A DNA stretch of 64,000 bases from Vulcanimicrobiota bacterium (GCA_027306785.1 DAHUZB010000018.1:62001-126000), one strand, 5' to 3'. Positions 42,441 to 52,107 are shown, numbered from the stretch's first letter. Notes: generated by a model from the sequence alone, not told the origin. A program made the numbers and translations.

Positions 42441-43228
42441 CGCGCCGCCCGTTCGAGCGCGTGCAGTCCGAACGCCTGCGCGAGCGCGTCGCGTCCGCTC
42501 GTCTCGGTGAGGATCCCGGTCCGCCAGCCGCAGCGCTCCAAGCGCGCGTGCAGCGCCGTCTCGCGTTCGCGTACGGCGCGCGCGAACGCGGCGCGCTCGC
42601 GTCGTCCGATGAACGCGCGCAGTTCGCCGCCCTCCGCGCCGCGCAATCGGACGATCCCCGCGAGCGGGAGGCCGTCGTACCACGGATCGCGCGCGACGAG
42701 CGCGGTGCAATCGTAACGACGCGCGAGCGCCACGAGCAGATCGTCGTCGCCCTCGCCGAGTTCGTACCAGTCGCTTGCGACGAGAAGCGCGCTCCCCCGC
42801 GCGAGCGCCGCGAGAGCGGTACGCAAGGCTCGCTGCAGATCGAAGGCTTCGTCGAACGGCTGCAGCGGCGCGGCGATGCGGTCGGCCGCGACGCGGAGCA
42901 CGCGATCTCCGCTGCGCGCCGCGGCGAACCACGCGTCGACCGCCTCGCGCGCCGCGTCCGCGAGGGTGCGTTCGCGTCCGACCCGCAGCGAGGCCGAGGT
43001 ATCCAGAATCGCGGCCAGCGTCAGCGCGACGTCTTCCAGGACGACGCGCGTTTGCAGTTCGCCCGCGCGCGCGGTTGCCGCCCAATCGATGCGGCGCACG
43101 TCGTCGCCGGGCACGTAGGCGCGCAGCTCGACGAATTCGTAGCCGTCACCGCGGTACACGGTCGGCGATCCGGCGCCGAATCGGCGCGGGCGACGGCGGC
43201 CGCGCAGCAGCGCGTCGCGCAGCGTCAT
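42437..43228 (-). CDS. DUF58 protein of the MoxR-VWA cluster
   Basis: A 263-residue protein with the DUF58 signature YVPGDDVRRIDWAATAR and an upstream RGDGYEFVELRAY. A divergent VWA-like fold follows, containing AILDTSASLRVG (MIDAS-like). It overlaps both neighbours by 4 bases. In the family these proteins are substrates or partners of MoxR ATPases. Confidence 0.88.
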   Translation of the reverse strand: MTLRDALLRGRRRPRRFGAGSPTVYRGDGYEFVELRAYVPGDDVRRIDWAATARAGELQTRVVLEDVALTLAAILDTSASLRVGRERTLADAAREAVDAWFAAARSGDRVLRVAADRIAAPLQPFDEAFDLQRALRTALAALARGSALLVASDWYELGEGDDDLLVALARRYDCTALVARDPWYDGLPLAGIVRLRGAEGGELRAFIGRRERAAFARAVRERETALHARLERCGWRTGILTETSGRDALAQAFGLHALERAAR

Positions 43229-44151
43229 GGCGTGGGAACGGCTGCGATCAGTCGCTCGATCAGCGCGGCCGTCCCGATGCCCTCGGTCGCCACGCGGAAG
43301 TTGAAGCCGATGCGATGGCGCAGCGCGAGCGGTGCGACCGCGCGCACGTCGTCGGGAACGACGTAGTCGCGTCCCGCGAGCAACGCTTTGCCGCGCGCCA
43401 GATGCGCGATCGCGAGCGTCGCGCGCGGGCTCGCGCCGTGGTCGATGTAGGTCGTCTCACGCTCGCGCGTCACCGCGACGAGCTCGACGATGTAGTGTTT
43501 GAGCTTCGGCTCGACGTGCACGGCGTGCGTCTCTTCGCGCCAGGCGAGCACGTCATCCAAGGTTGCGACCGCGGTCGCGGGCTGCGTCTCGTGCACGGCA
43601 AAGCGTTCGAGGATCTCGAGCTCTTCTTCTCGCGTCGGATAGCCGACGTCTACTTTCAACAGAAAGCGATCCATCTGCGCGATCGGCAGCGCGTAGGTGC
43701 CTTCGGAATCGAGCGGATTCATCGTCGCCATCACGAGGAACGGATCGGGCAGCCGGTGCGTCTGCGGTCCGATCGTCACCTGGCGTTCCTGCATCGCCTC
43801 GAGCAGCGCGGACTGCACTTTGGCGGGTGCGCGGTTGATCTCGTCGGCGAGGACGACGTTTGCGAAGATCGGCCCGCGCACGGTCGAGAACGCGCGCTCG
43901 TGCTGATCGAAGATCCGCGTGCCCACGATGTCGCTCGGAAGCAGATCGGGCGTGAACTGGATGCGCTTGAACTCACCGCCGAGCGCCGCGGCGAGCGCGC
44001 GGCAGGCGAGCGTCTTCGCGAGGCCGGGCGGTCCTTCGAGGAGCACGTGACCGTTTGCGAGCAGGCCGAGCACGAGCGCCTCGACGGTGCCGGATTGGCC
44101 CACGATCGTGCGCCCCATCGCGTCGATGAGCGTTTGCGGTCGCACGCTCAT
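43225..44151 (-). CDS. MoxR-family AAA+ ATPase
   Basis: A 308-residue ATPase with Walker A LEGPPGLAKTL, Walker B VVLADEINRAPAKVQSALLEAM, sensor 1 MATMNPL and the arginine-rich C-terminal lid. MoxR proteins act as chaperone-like ATPases for VWA-domain clients, here encoded just downstream. Start and stop overlap the neighbouring genes by 4 bases each. Confidence 0.93.
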   Translation of the reverse strand: MSVRPQTLIDAMGRTIVGQSGTVEALVLGLLANGHVLLEGPPGLAKTLACRALAAALGGEFKRIQFTPDLLPSDIVGTRIFDQHERAFSTVRGPIFANVVLADEINRAPAKVQSALLEAMQERQVTIGPQTHRLPDPFLVMATMNPLDSEGTYALPIAQMDRFLLKVDVGYPTREEELEILERFAVHETQPATAVATLDDVLAWREETHAVHVEPKLKHYIVELVAVTRERETTYIDHGASPRATLAIAHLARGKALLAGRDYVVPDDVRAVAPLALRHRIGFNFRVATEGIGTAALIERLIAAVPTP

Positions 44152-45026
44152 GCGGTCATACGCTCCAACTGCGCGAGCGCGTCGCGCACCGCCGCGTCGA
44201 GATCGGCGTCGTGCGTGAACGACGCGCGTTCGAGCGCGCGCAGCAGCGCGCGCATCGGCTCGTCGTCGTGAATCGTTCGCAGCACATCATCCAACGTTTC
44301 GGCGTCGCTCGCGCCGACCATGCGCCGCACGAAGCTCCGCACGCGCAGCGCCGCGCCGCGACCGGGCTCGGCGCGCAGGGTCGCGAGCGCGTCGCGCAGG
44401 TCGTCGGCGCGCGAGCGCGGCGGCGGCGGCGGCGCGGGGGGCTCCGGCGGCGGCGGCGGAAGCGGAAGCGGACGTGCGGGCGCGCGGCGCGCGAGCAGCA
44501 TCACGACCGCGCCGAGCGCGCCGAGCGAGAGCAGCAACGCGAAGAGCGCGACGAGGGTGCGCGCGATGCCGACGGCGATCGAGCCCGCCTGCGATGCGAA
44601 ACCGGGTCCGGCAACCTGCAGCGTCAGCGGGGCGGACGAATAGCGCATCGGCTTCCCGGTGCGCGCGTCGATCGCATCGAGCGTAACGGGCGCGATCGCG
44701 ATCGTACCGGAGTGGTGGGCGACGACCGTGATCGTCTCGCGATAGGTCGTTCCGCTCGCATCGCGCACGGTGGCGGATTGATCGCCGAGGATCTCCACCT
44801 CCGCGAGAATCGGCAGATCGACGTTCTCGAGCCGCGCGATACGCTCGCGCACGTGCGCGGTGACGATCAGGTGAAAGGGAACTTCGATATGCGGCGTCGC
44901 GGTGTCGGCCGCGAGGCTGAGCTGCGTTACCGTCAGCCGCTGCAGCGTCTCCGCTCGCGCGCCCGCCGCGATGCCGAGCAGCGCGGCGAAGGCGAGCGCG
45001 AGCGCTACCGCACCGCGTCGAGCCAT
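44148..45026 (-). CDS. BatD-like membrane protein with Pro-rich linker
   Basis: A 292-residue exported protein. Signal peptide at about 1-25 (ending ARAE), an Ig-like periplasmic region (about 28-150), a membrane helix (about 158-182), a proline-rich linker and a cytosolic helical tail. This layout fits BatD/oxygen-tolerance-type proteins found with MoxR, DUF58 and VWA genes. Overlaps carA by 22 bases and moxR by 4. Confidence 0.75.
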   Translation of the reverse strand: MARRGAVALALAFAALLGIAAGARAETLQRLTVTQLSLAADTATPHIEVPFHLIVTAHVRERIARLENVDLPILAEVEILGDQSATVRDASGTTYRETITVVAHHSGTIAIAPVTLDAIDARTGKPMRYSSAPLTLQVAGPGFASQAGSIAVGIARTLVALFALLLSLGALGAVVMLLARRAPARPLPLPPPPPEPPAPPPPPRSRADDLRDALATLRAEPGRGAALRVRSFVRRMVGASDAETLDDVLRTIHDDEPMRALLRALERASFTHDADLDAAVRDALAQLERMTA

Positions 45027-46081
45027 TCGGCGAAGAGGCGGCGCGCGTCGAAGGGACCGGGCGACGCTTCGGGATGGAACTGCACCGCCGCAATCGGCAG
45101 CGTGCGATGGCGGAAGCCTTCGTTCGTGCCGTCGTTCAGGTTGGTCATCGTCGGTTCGAGATCGGCGGGCAGCGAGCGCGTGTCGACGGCGTAGCCGTGA
45201 TTGTGGGCGGTGACGAGCACCTCGTCGTTGACGAGATCCTTCACCGGCTGATTGCCGCCGCGGTGACCGTAGGGAAGTTTATACGTCTTCGCGCCGCAGG
45301 CGAGCGCCAGGAGCTGATGCCCGAGACAGATGCCGAAGAGCGGCTTGCGGCCGAGCAGCGCGCGCAGCGTCTCAATCGTTTCGGGCAGGTCGGTCGGATC
45401 GCCGGGACCGGGTGAAATGAAGATCGCGTCGGGATCGTCGGCGAGCAACGCGTCGGCGCTCGTATCGTACGGAACGACGGTCACCTCGCTGCCGAGCGCG
45501 GTGAGCTCGCGCAGGATCGCCCGTTTGACGCCGCAGTCGACGAGCGTGATCCGCTTGCCGCCCTGCGCGCCTTCGACGTGACGCTCGCGCGCCGCGACGC
45601 TCGGCACGAGATCCTTGGTGCTTGCGGTGCGCACGAAGGCGGCGAGCTCGCGCTCGGCGCGTTCGAGCGCTTCTTCTCCGACCGCGAGCGCCGCCCAGAT
45701 GGTACCGTGTTCGCGTAGCGCGATCGTGATCGCGCGCGTGTCGGCCCCGACGAGCGTCGGAATCCGCTGTGCGTCGAGCCACGACGGCAGATCGGTCTTG
45801 GCGAGATGATGCGAGGGATGGTGCGCGATCTCTTTGATCACCGCACCCGCGACGCACGCGCGCGGGTATTGCGCCGCTTCACCCGAGATGCCGTAATTTC
45901 CGATCATCGGATAGGTGAAGGTGAGAATCTGCCCCGCGTACGACGGATCGGTCAGCGCCTCTTCGTAGCCGGTCATTCCGGTGTAAAAGACGGCTTCTCC
46001 GAAGGCGATTCCGCGGTGGCTGAGTCCGGTTCCCTCGAAGCGGGAACCGTCGGCGAGAAAGAGCGCTGCAGGCGTGGTCAT
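45005..46081 (-). CDS. carA: Carbamoyl-phosphate synthase small subunit
   Basis: A 358-residue glutamine amidotransferase subunit. The class I catalytic site is GICLGHQLLALACG and the His-Glu pair lies in VQFHPEASPGP; the CPSase N-terminal domain has GYEEALTDPSYAGQI. It supplies ammonia to CarB. The start is ATG 46081, the first Met fitting the family; an ATG at 46120 would add 13 residues and lies close to the divergent marC promoter region. It heads the 17-gene minus-strand chain. Confidence 0.95.
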   Translation of the reverse strand: MTTPAALFLADGSRFEGTGLSHRGIAFGEAVFYTGMTGYEEALTDPSYAGQILTFTYPMIGNYGISGEAAQYPRACVAGAVIKEIAHHPSHHLAKTDLPSWLDAQRIPTLVGADTRAITIALREHGTIWAALAVGEEALERAERELAAFVRTASTKDLVPSVAARERHVEGAQGGKRITLVDCGVKRAILRELTALGSEVTVVPYDTSADALLADDPDAIFISPGPGDPTDLPETIETLRALLGRKPLFGICLGHQLLALACGAKTYKLPYGHRGGNQPVKDLVNDEVLVTAHNHGYAVDTRSLPADLEPTMTNLNDGTNEGFRHRTLPIAAVQFHPEASPGPFDARRLFAEWLDAVR

Positions 46082-46140
46082 CCTGAAGGCTCCTCGGTTA
46101 GGCGGAGGGGTCGCGCGCACCTGGAAGTAACGCGCACTTC

Positions 46141-46767
46141 ATGGACTGGCACTTCGGCGCGACCGCGTTCGCCACGGCGATCACGATCATCGATCCCATC
46201 GGTATGATTCCGCTCACCGTGACGACCACGGGCAACTGCACGCCCCCTCGCCGCGCCCGCGTGGTCGACCAGGCGATCCTGGTTGCGGCGGGCGTGATGC
46301 TCGCGATGGGCATCGTCGGCCCCGCGCTGCTCGGCTACTTAGGTATCACGCTGCCCGCCTTCGGTATCGCGGGCGGCATCCTGCTCTTCCTCATCGCGAT
46401 CGACATGCTCTTCGCGCGCCCGACCGGCGCGCGCGCGACGAGCGACGAGGAGCGCGACGCGGGCGAGAACCCGGCCGTCTTTCCGCTCGCCATTCCGATG
46501 ATCGCCGGACCCGGCACGCTCGCGACCGTGATGCTGCTCGTCAATCTCGCGCACGGCGACGCGGTGAAGTACGCGATGGTCGCGGGGGCGTATGCGGCGG
46601 CGCTCGCGATCACCTGGCTCTTCATGCGCGGCGCGGCGCGCTACATGCATCGCATCGGGACGACCGGCATCCACGTCGTCACGCGCGTGCTCGGCATCAT
46701 CCTCGCGGCGCTCGCGGTGCAGTTCGTGATCAACGGCATCCTGCAGACGCCGCTCGTGCACCGCTAG
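46141..46767 (+). CDS. marC: MarC-family integral membrane protein
   Basis: A 208-residue protein with about six membrane helices. It has the family patterns TIIDPIGMIPLTV, FGIAGGILLFLIAIDML and AVFPLAIPMIAGPGTLATVMLL. The function of the family (MarC/SnatA) is unsettled; some members move amino acids. Its start is 59 bases from the divergent carA start, and its TAG overlaps the pyrC stop in CTAG. Confidence 0.88.
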   Translation: MDWHFGATAFATAITIIDPIGMIPLTVTTTGNCTPPRRARVVDQAILVAAGVMLAMGIVGPALLGYLGITLPAFGIAGGILLFLIAIDMLFARPTGARATSDEERDAGENPAVFPLAIPMIAGPGTLATVMLLVNLAHGDAVKYAMVAGAYAAALAITWLFMRGAARYMHRIGTTGIHVVTRVLGIILAALAVQFVINGILQTPLVHR

Positions 46768-48041
46768 GACGGCGTGCGCTCGTCGTCGCGATAGCGCATC
46801 TCGCCGTCGACGATCGTCGCGACGACGCGCCGCGCGAAGGTCATTCCGGCAAAGGGCGTCGTCGTGCCTTTCGAGGCGAAGCGCGCGGGATCGACACGCC
46901 ACGGGCGCTCCGCGAAGATCGTGACGTCGGCGGGCGATCCGACGCGCAGCGTACCGCCCGCGACGCCGAGGATGCGCGCGGGCGCGGTGGAGAGCAGATC
47001 GACGAAGCGCAGCAGCGGCAGATCGGGCAGTGCGTGCGCGTATGCGCCGAGCGCGACTTCGAGCCCGGTGAACCCGACCGCCGCGTGCAGCAGGTCGCCG
47101 GATTTCTCGGCCTGCGTGTGCTGCGCGTGGTCGGTCGCGAAGGCATCGATCACGCCGTCGCGCACCGCGTCGCGTAGCGCGCGCGCGTCGTCGGCCTCGC
47201 GTAGCGGCGGGTTCACCTTGCCCGCGGCGCCCGCGGTACGAATCGTTTCGTCGGTGAGCAGCAGGTGATGCGGCGTTACCTCGCAGGTCGCGGCGCCGCC
47301 GTGCGCGCGCGCGTGCTGCAGCGCTTCGAGCGCGCCGTGCGTCGAGAGATGCGCGATGTGCCAGCGTTTGCCGGTCTCGGCGCCGATCAGCAGATCGCGG
47401 GCGACGATCACGTCCTCGGCGACGGCCGGACTGCCCGGCAGCCCGAGGGCGCGCGAGACCGCGCCTTCGTGCATCACCGCGTTGCCCTTGAGATGCTCGT
47501 CCTCGGCGTGCGAGATAAAGACGCCGTCGACCGCGAGCGCGTCGATCGCCGCATCGCGCAATACGCGCGCATTCATCACGGTATTACCGTCGTCGGAGAA
47601 GGCCACCGCGCCCGCGCGTGCAAGCGCGGCGAAGTCGACCGGTGCTTCGCCCTTGCGCCCGCGCGTGATCGCGCCGACCGGATAGACGCGGCAGCGCGCG
47701 TCGCGCGCGACGAGCTGCGCGAGCGTCGCGAGCACCGCGGGATCGTCGAGCGCGGGATTCGTATTCGGCATGCAGGCGACCGCCGTGAAGCCGCCGCGCA
47801 GCGCCGCACGCGTGCCGGTCGCGATCGTTTCCTTCTCGGGAAAGCCCGGCTCGCGTAGATGCACGTGCATGTCGATGAAGCCGGGCGCGACGATCGTGCC
47901 GCTTGCATCGAAGGTCGCTTCGCCCGCGTGCGGCTGCAGGTGTTCGCCGATCTCGACCACGAGACCGCGATCGAGCCGAAGATCGCGAACGGCGTCGAGC
48001 GGCTGCGAGGGATCGACCAGCCGACCGTTGCGGATCAGCAC
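46764..48041 (-). CDS. pyrC: Dihydroorotase
   Basis: A 425-residue class I dihydroorotase, an amidohydrolase that forms dihydroorotate. Metal ligands include HxH in IDMHVHLREPG, the later His residues in FISHAEDEH and HIAHLSTHGAL, and the catalytic Asp in FATDHAQHT. It starts one base after pyrB, completing the first three steps of UMP synthesis together with CarAB and PyrB. Confidence 0.93.
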   Translation of the reverse strand: MLIRNGRLVDPSQPLDAVRDLRLDRGLVVEIGEHLQPHAGEATFDASGTIVAPGFIDMHVHLREPGFPEKETIATGTRAALRGGFTAVACMPNTNPALDDPAVLATLAQLVARDARCRVYPVGAITRGRKGEAPVDFAALARAGAVAFSDDGNTVMNARVLRDAAIDALAVDGVFISHAEDEHLKGNAVMHEGAVSRALGLPGSPAVAEDVIVARDLLIGAETGKRWHIAHLSTHGALEALQHARAHGGAATCEVTPHHLLLTDETIRTAGAAGKVNPPLREADDARALRDAVRDGVIDAFATDHAQHTQAEKSGDLLHAAVGFTGLEVALGAYAHALPDLPLLRFVDLLSTAPARILGVAGGTLRVGSPADVTIFAERPWRVDPARFASKGTTTPFAGMTFARRVVATIVDGEMRYRDDERTPS

Positions 48042-48042
48042 G

Positions 48043-48963
48043 TCAGCGCGCGTTCGGCGAGGCTTCGCCGTTGACCAGAAAGTCCAGGATCGACATGCGT
48101 ACGTAGACGCCGTTGCGCACCTGCTTCGCGTAGCGCCAGCCCGCGAATTCGAGCACGCTATCGTCGAGCTCCATGCCCCGGTTGTAGGGACCCGGATGCA
48201 TCACGATCGCGCGTTCATGGAGGCGGGCCAAACGCGCCCCGTTGAGTTGATAGCGCGCCGTGTACTCGGCGTCGCTCATCGGCATCGCGGCGAAGCGTTC
48301 GCGCTGGATGCGAAGCAGCACGATCGCATCGGCTTCGCCGAGTACCGCATCGAGTTCGCGCGCGATCGTGACGCCCGGCTGCGCGTACTCCGAGGGCAAA
48401 AAGAACTCGGGGCCGACGAGCACCACGTTCGCCCCGAGCCGGTGCAGCCCGGCGATCGTGGAATGCGCGACGCGCGAATGGAGGATATCGCCCACGATCG
48501 CGATCGTACGACCGTCGAGCGCGCCGAACTCCTCGCGCAGCGTGAAGAGATCGAGCAGCGCTTGGGTCGGATGCGCGTGCGCGCCGTCACCCGCGTTGAC
48601 GACGTGGCCGTCGAACGCTTGCGCCACGCGCTGCACGTAGCCCGCCTCGGGGTGACGCACGACGAGCAGCCGCACGCCCATCGCCGCGAGCGTGAGCACG
48701 GTGTCTTCGATCGTCTCGCCTTTGGTCGCGAGGCTCATATCGCCCGGTGCCAGATTCACCACGTGCGCGCCCAGGCGTAGCTCGGCGAAATTGAACGACG
48801 TGAACGTGCGGGTGCTCTGTTCGAAGAACAGGTTGACCGTCGCGACGCCGCGCAGCAGCGGCGCGGGTTCGGTATCTTCGAAATCGGCGGCGCGATCGAG
48901 GACGTAGTTCAGTTCGCCGCCCGAGAGATCGCCGAGATCGATGAGGCTACGGCGTGCCCGCAT
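48043..48963 (-). CDS. pyrB: Aspartate carbamoyltransferase catalytic subunit
   Basis: A 306-residue enzyme with the carbamoyl-phosphate motif FFEQSTRTFTSFNFAE, the aspartate-binding GDGAHAHPTQALLDLF and a C-terminal HPGPYNRGMEL. No pyrI regulatory gene is present. It overlaps pyrR by 17 bases and precedes pyrC by one base. Confidence 0.95.
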   Translation of the reverse strand: MRARRSLIDLGDLSGGELNYVLDRAADFEDTEPAPLLRGVATVNLFFEQSTRTFTSFNFAELRLGAHVVNLAPGDMSLATKGETIEDTVLTLAAMGVRLLVVRHPEAGYVQRVAQAFDGHVVNAGDGAHAHPTQALLDLFTLREEFGALDGRTIAIVGDILHSRVAHSTIAGLHRLGANVVLVGPEFFLPSEYAQPGVTIARELDAVLGEADAIVLLRIQRERFAAMPMSDAEYTARYQLNGARLARLHERAIVMHPGPYNRGMELDDSVLEFAGWRYAKQVRNGVYVRMSILDFLVNGEASPNAR

Positions 48964-49489
48964 GGATCACCACCGCGTCGCTCGCCGCCTGCTGCGCCGC
49001 GAGCGAGACCTTGACGCGTTCGCGTCGGCTGGTCGGAATCACGCGCCCGACGAAGTCCGCCTGCACCGGCAGCTCGCGCAGTCCGCGATCGATCAGGACG
49101 CAGAGCCGGATCGCGGCGGGACGTCCGAGATCGGTCACCGCATCGAGCGCCGCGCGAATCGTGCGTCCGGTGAAGAGCACGTCGTCGACGATGACGACCA
49201 TGCGGTCGTTGATGTCGACCGGAATCTGCGATTCGGGCATCTCGTGCATCACGCGATCGTCGCGATAGAGATTGATGTTGAGGAAACCGAGCGCGGGCGC
49301 TTTGCCGCTGATGCGTGCGATCTCCGCGGCGAGGCGCTGCGCGAGCGCTTCGCCGCCGCGGCGAATGCCGATGAGCACGACGCCGTTTTGCGCATCCTCG
49401 GGCTCGAGGATCTGATGCGCGAGACGCGCGATCGCCCGTCCGATCTCCGCGCTCTCGATGAGCACGCGTCCCTCTTGCGCCGTGGTCAT
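48947..49489 (-). CDS. pyrR: PyrR: pyrimidine operon regulator / uracil phosphoribosyltransferase
   Basis: A 180-residue type I PRTase with the PRPP loop VVIVDDVLFTGRTIRAALD and the PyrR-like LIGIRRGGEALAQRLA and ELPVQADFVGRVIPTS segments. PyrR binds UMP and, in many bacteria, pyr mRNA leaders. Here the gene overlaps valS by 4 bases, so no leader RNA exists between valS and pyrR; regulation, if any, must act elsewhere. Confidence 0.93.
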   Translation of the reverse strand: MTTAQEGRVLIESAEIGRAIARLAHQILEPEDAQNGVVLIGIRRGGEALAQRLAAEIARISGKAPALGFLNINLYRDDRVMHEMPESQIPVDINDRMVVIVDDVLFTGRTIRAALDAVTDLGRPAAIRLCVLIDRGLRELPVQADFVGRVIPTSRRERVKVSLAAQQAASDAVVIHAGTP

Positions 49490-52107
49490 GCCGATTCTCC
49501 CATCGCGGCGAGCGCCGCTTCGACGTTCTGCAACTCCGCTCGATAGGCATCGAGCTTGTCGCGCTCTTTCGCAACGACCTCGGGCGCGGCCTTGGCCGTG
49601 AACTGCGCGTTGCCGAGCTTCTTCTCGCCGCGCTCCACCTCGCCGCGCAGGCGGACGAGCTCCTTGCGGTAGCGCTCGAGCAAGAGCCCCTTCGGTGCGC
49701 GCCCTTCGACCGCCGCGAGTGCGTCATCGAGCGATGCGCCGCGTTCGGCGCTGCGTTCGATCTCGCCGTAGGTGTAGAGGGCGAGCAGCGACGCGACGGC
49801 GTCGGGCACGTTGTGCGGGACCTCGAGGGTGAGCGGCGCTTTCGGCGCGAGCCCCATCTCCGAGCGTAGGTTGCGAATGCGCTCGATCGCGCGCTGCAGC
49901 GCATCGAAGCGTTCCGCCGCCGCGCGATCGACGGGAACCTCGAATGGGTCGGGCCAGGTCGCCGTCATGATCGTCACGCCGTCGTGCGGGAGCGCGAGCC
50001 ACACCTCTTCGGTGATGAACGGCGCGATCGGATGGAGCAGACGCATCGCGTTGTTCCACACGAACGAGAGCACGGCGGCGCGCGTCGCGCGGTTTTCCGG
50101 TGCCTTCGTCGCTTCGAGATACCAATCGCAGAACTCGTACCACACGAATCGCCAGATCGTCTCGGCGGCGTTGCCGAAATCGAAGGCGTCGAGCAGGCGG
50201 CTCATCTCCTCGATGGTGTCGTGCAGGCGGGTGAGGATCCAGGCATCGGCGAGCGTGAGTTCGTGCGCCTTCGGCAGCGTCATCGCGCGCGGCAGGCCCT
50301 CGGGTAGCGAGAGCAGATAACGCGTTGCGTTCCAGATCTTGTTGTTGAAGTTGCGCGCTTCTTCGCAGCGCGACTCCTGGAAGCGAATCTCCTGACCTTC
50401 CAAGCGCATCTGACGCAGGATGCCCATGCGGAACGCATCGGCGCCGTAGCGTTCGACGAGCTCCATCGGATCGATCGCGTTGCCGAGCGATTTCGACATC
50501 TTGCGCCCCTGCGAATCGAAGACGAGCGGCGAGATGAAGACGGTCGGAAACGGCACCTTGCCGACGAAGTGCAGGCCGAGCATCACCATGCGCGCGACCC
50601 ACAGGAAGATGATCTCCCAGCCCGTGATGAGGACTTGCGAGGGGTACCAGCAGTCGAGTTCGGGCGTCTGCTCGGGCCAGCCGAGAATCGAAAACGGCCA
50701 GAGCCCCGAGGAGAACCAGGTATCGAGCGTATCGGGATCGCGGGTCAGCTCGGTCGTTCCGAAGCGGCGCTGCGCGATCTCGCGCGCCTCTTCTTCGGTC
50801 TCGGCGACCACCACCTCGCCCGCGGCCGTGTACCAGACCGGCAGCTGGTGCCCCCACCAGAGCTGACGCGAGATGTTCCAGTCGCGAATGTTCTCTAGCC
50901 ACTGCTCGTAGGTGCGACCATAGCGTTCGGGCACGAAGCGCAGGCGGCCGTCGCGATAGGCCGCCAGCGCCGGCTCCGCGAGCGGCTTCATCTTTACGAA
51001 CCATTGCAGCGAGAGCAGCGGCTCGATCACGTCGCCGGAACGCTCGCTGATCGAGACCGCGTGCCGATACGGCTCTTCCTTCACGAGATGCCCGCTCGCG
51101 CGCAGATCCGCCACGATGCGCGCACGCGCGTCGTAGCGATCCAGTCCGGCATACGGCCCGACTTCGATCTCGGCGTCGCTGATGCGCGCCTGCAGATCCA
51201 TGATGCTCGGCATCGGCAGTTCGTGGCGCAGACCGATCTCGTAGTCGGTCGGATCGTGCGCGGGCGTCACCTTCACGGCGCCGGTTCCGAAGGATGATTC
51301 GACCGACGCATCCGCGACGATCGGAATCTCGCGCATCGTGAGCGGCATGCAGACGAGCTTGCCGATCAGATCCGCGTAGCGCTCGTCCTCCGGATGCACC
51401 GCGATCGCCACGTCGCCGAGCATCGTCTCGGGGCGCGTGGTCGCGACGGTGATTTCGTAGGAGCCGTCCTTTGCCGGATAGCGGACGTGCCAGAGGTGCG
51501 CGTCGCGCTCGACGTGATCGACCTCGGCGTCGGAGACGGTCGTTCGGCCCTTCGGGTCCCAGTTGACGAGGCGCTTGCCGCGATAGATCAGGCCCTCACG
51601 GTAGAGCTCGACGAAGACCTTGCGCACGGCGGCCGAGAGCCCGTCGTCCATCGTGAAGCGTGCGCGGTCCCAGTCCGGGCCGAAGCCGAGCGTGCGGAAC
51701 TGCTGATTGATCGTGCCGCCGTAGGTGCGCGACCACTCCCACGCGCGTTCGATGAAGCCGTCGCGACCGAGCGAATCACGCGCGATCCCTTCCTTCGCGA
51801 GCTCGCGCACGAGCACAGCCTCGGTCGCGATCGCGGCGTGATCGAGGCCGGGCAGCCAGTCGGCATTGTCGCCCTGCATCCGATGGTAGCGCGTCAGCAC
51901 GTCCATCGGCGTGTAGGTGGAGCCGTGGCCGAGGTGCGCGCGCCCGGTGACATTGGGCGGGGGCATCGCGATGATGAACGGCGGGCGCGCCGGATCGGGC
52001 TCTTCGTGAAAGAATCCGCTCGATTCCCAAAACGCGTAGAGCCGCGGTTCGACGGCTTTGGGATCGTAGGTCTTCGGAAGGTCGGTCGAGATCTCGGGAG
52101 AGTCCAT
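49486..52107 (-). CDS. valS: Valyl-tRNA synthetase
   Basis: An 873-residue class I synthetase. It has the HIGH-type motif PPPNVTGRAHLGHGSTYT, the editing domain with TTRPETMLGDVAIAVHP, the KMSKS loop (GRKMSKSLGNAIDP) and a C-terminal coiled-coil tail (about 810-873) as usual for ValS. The gene heads the valS-pyrR-pyrB-pyrC chain and starts 44 bases after the small receiver gene. Confidence 0.96.
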   Translation of the reverse strand: MDSPEISTDLPKTYDPKAVEPRLYAFWESSGFFHEEPDPARPPFIIAMPPPNVTGRAHLGHGSTYTPMDVLTRYHRMQGDNADWLPGLDHAAIATEAVLVRELAKEGIARDSLGRDGFIERAWEWSRTYGGTINQQFRTLGFGPDWDRARFTMDDGLSAAVRKVFVELYREGLIYRGKRLVNWDPKGRTTVSDAEVDHVERDAHLWHVRYPAKDGSYEITVATTRPETMLGDVAIAVHPEDERYADLIGKLVCMPLTMREIPIVADASVESSFGTGAVKVTPAHDPTDYEIGLRHELPMPSIMDLQARISDAEIEVGPYAGLDRYDARARIVADLRASGHLVKEEPYRHAVSISERSGDVIEPLLSLQWFVKMKPLAEPALAAYRDGRLRFVPERYGRTYEQWLENIRDWNISRQLWWGHQLPVWYTAAGEVVVAETEEEAREIAQRRFGTTELTRDPDTLDTWFSSGLWPFSILGWPEQTPELDCWYPSQVLITGWEIIFLWVARMVMLGLHFVGKVPFPTVFISPLVFDSQGRKMSKSLGNAIDPMELVERYGADAFRMGILRQMRLEGQEIRFQESRCEEARNFNNKIWNATRYLLSLPEGLPRAMTLPKAHELTLADAWILTRLHDTIEEMSRLLDAFDFGNAAETIWRFVWYEFCDWYLEATKAPENRATRAAVLSFVWNNAMRLLHPIAPFITEEVWLALPHDGVTIMTATWPDPFEVPVDRAAAERFDALQRAIERIRNLRSEMGLAPKAPLTLEVPHNVPDAVASLLALYTYGEIERSAERGASLDDALAAVEGRAPKGLLLERYRKELVRLRGEVERGEKKLGNAQFTAKAAPEVVAKERDKLDAYRAELQNVEAALAAMGESA

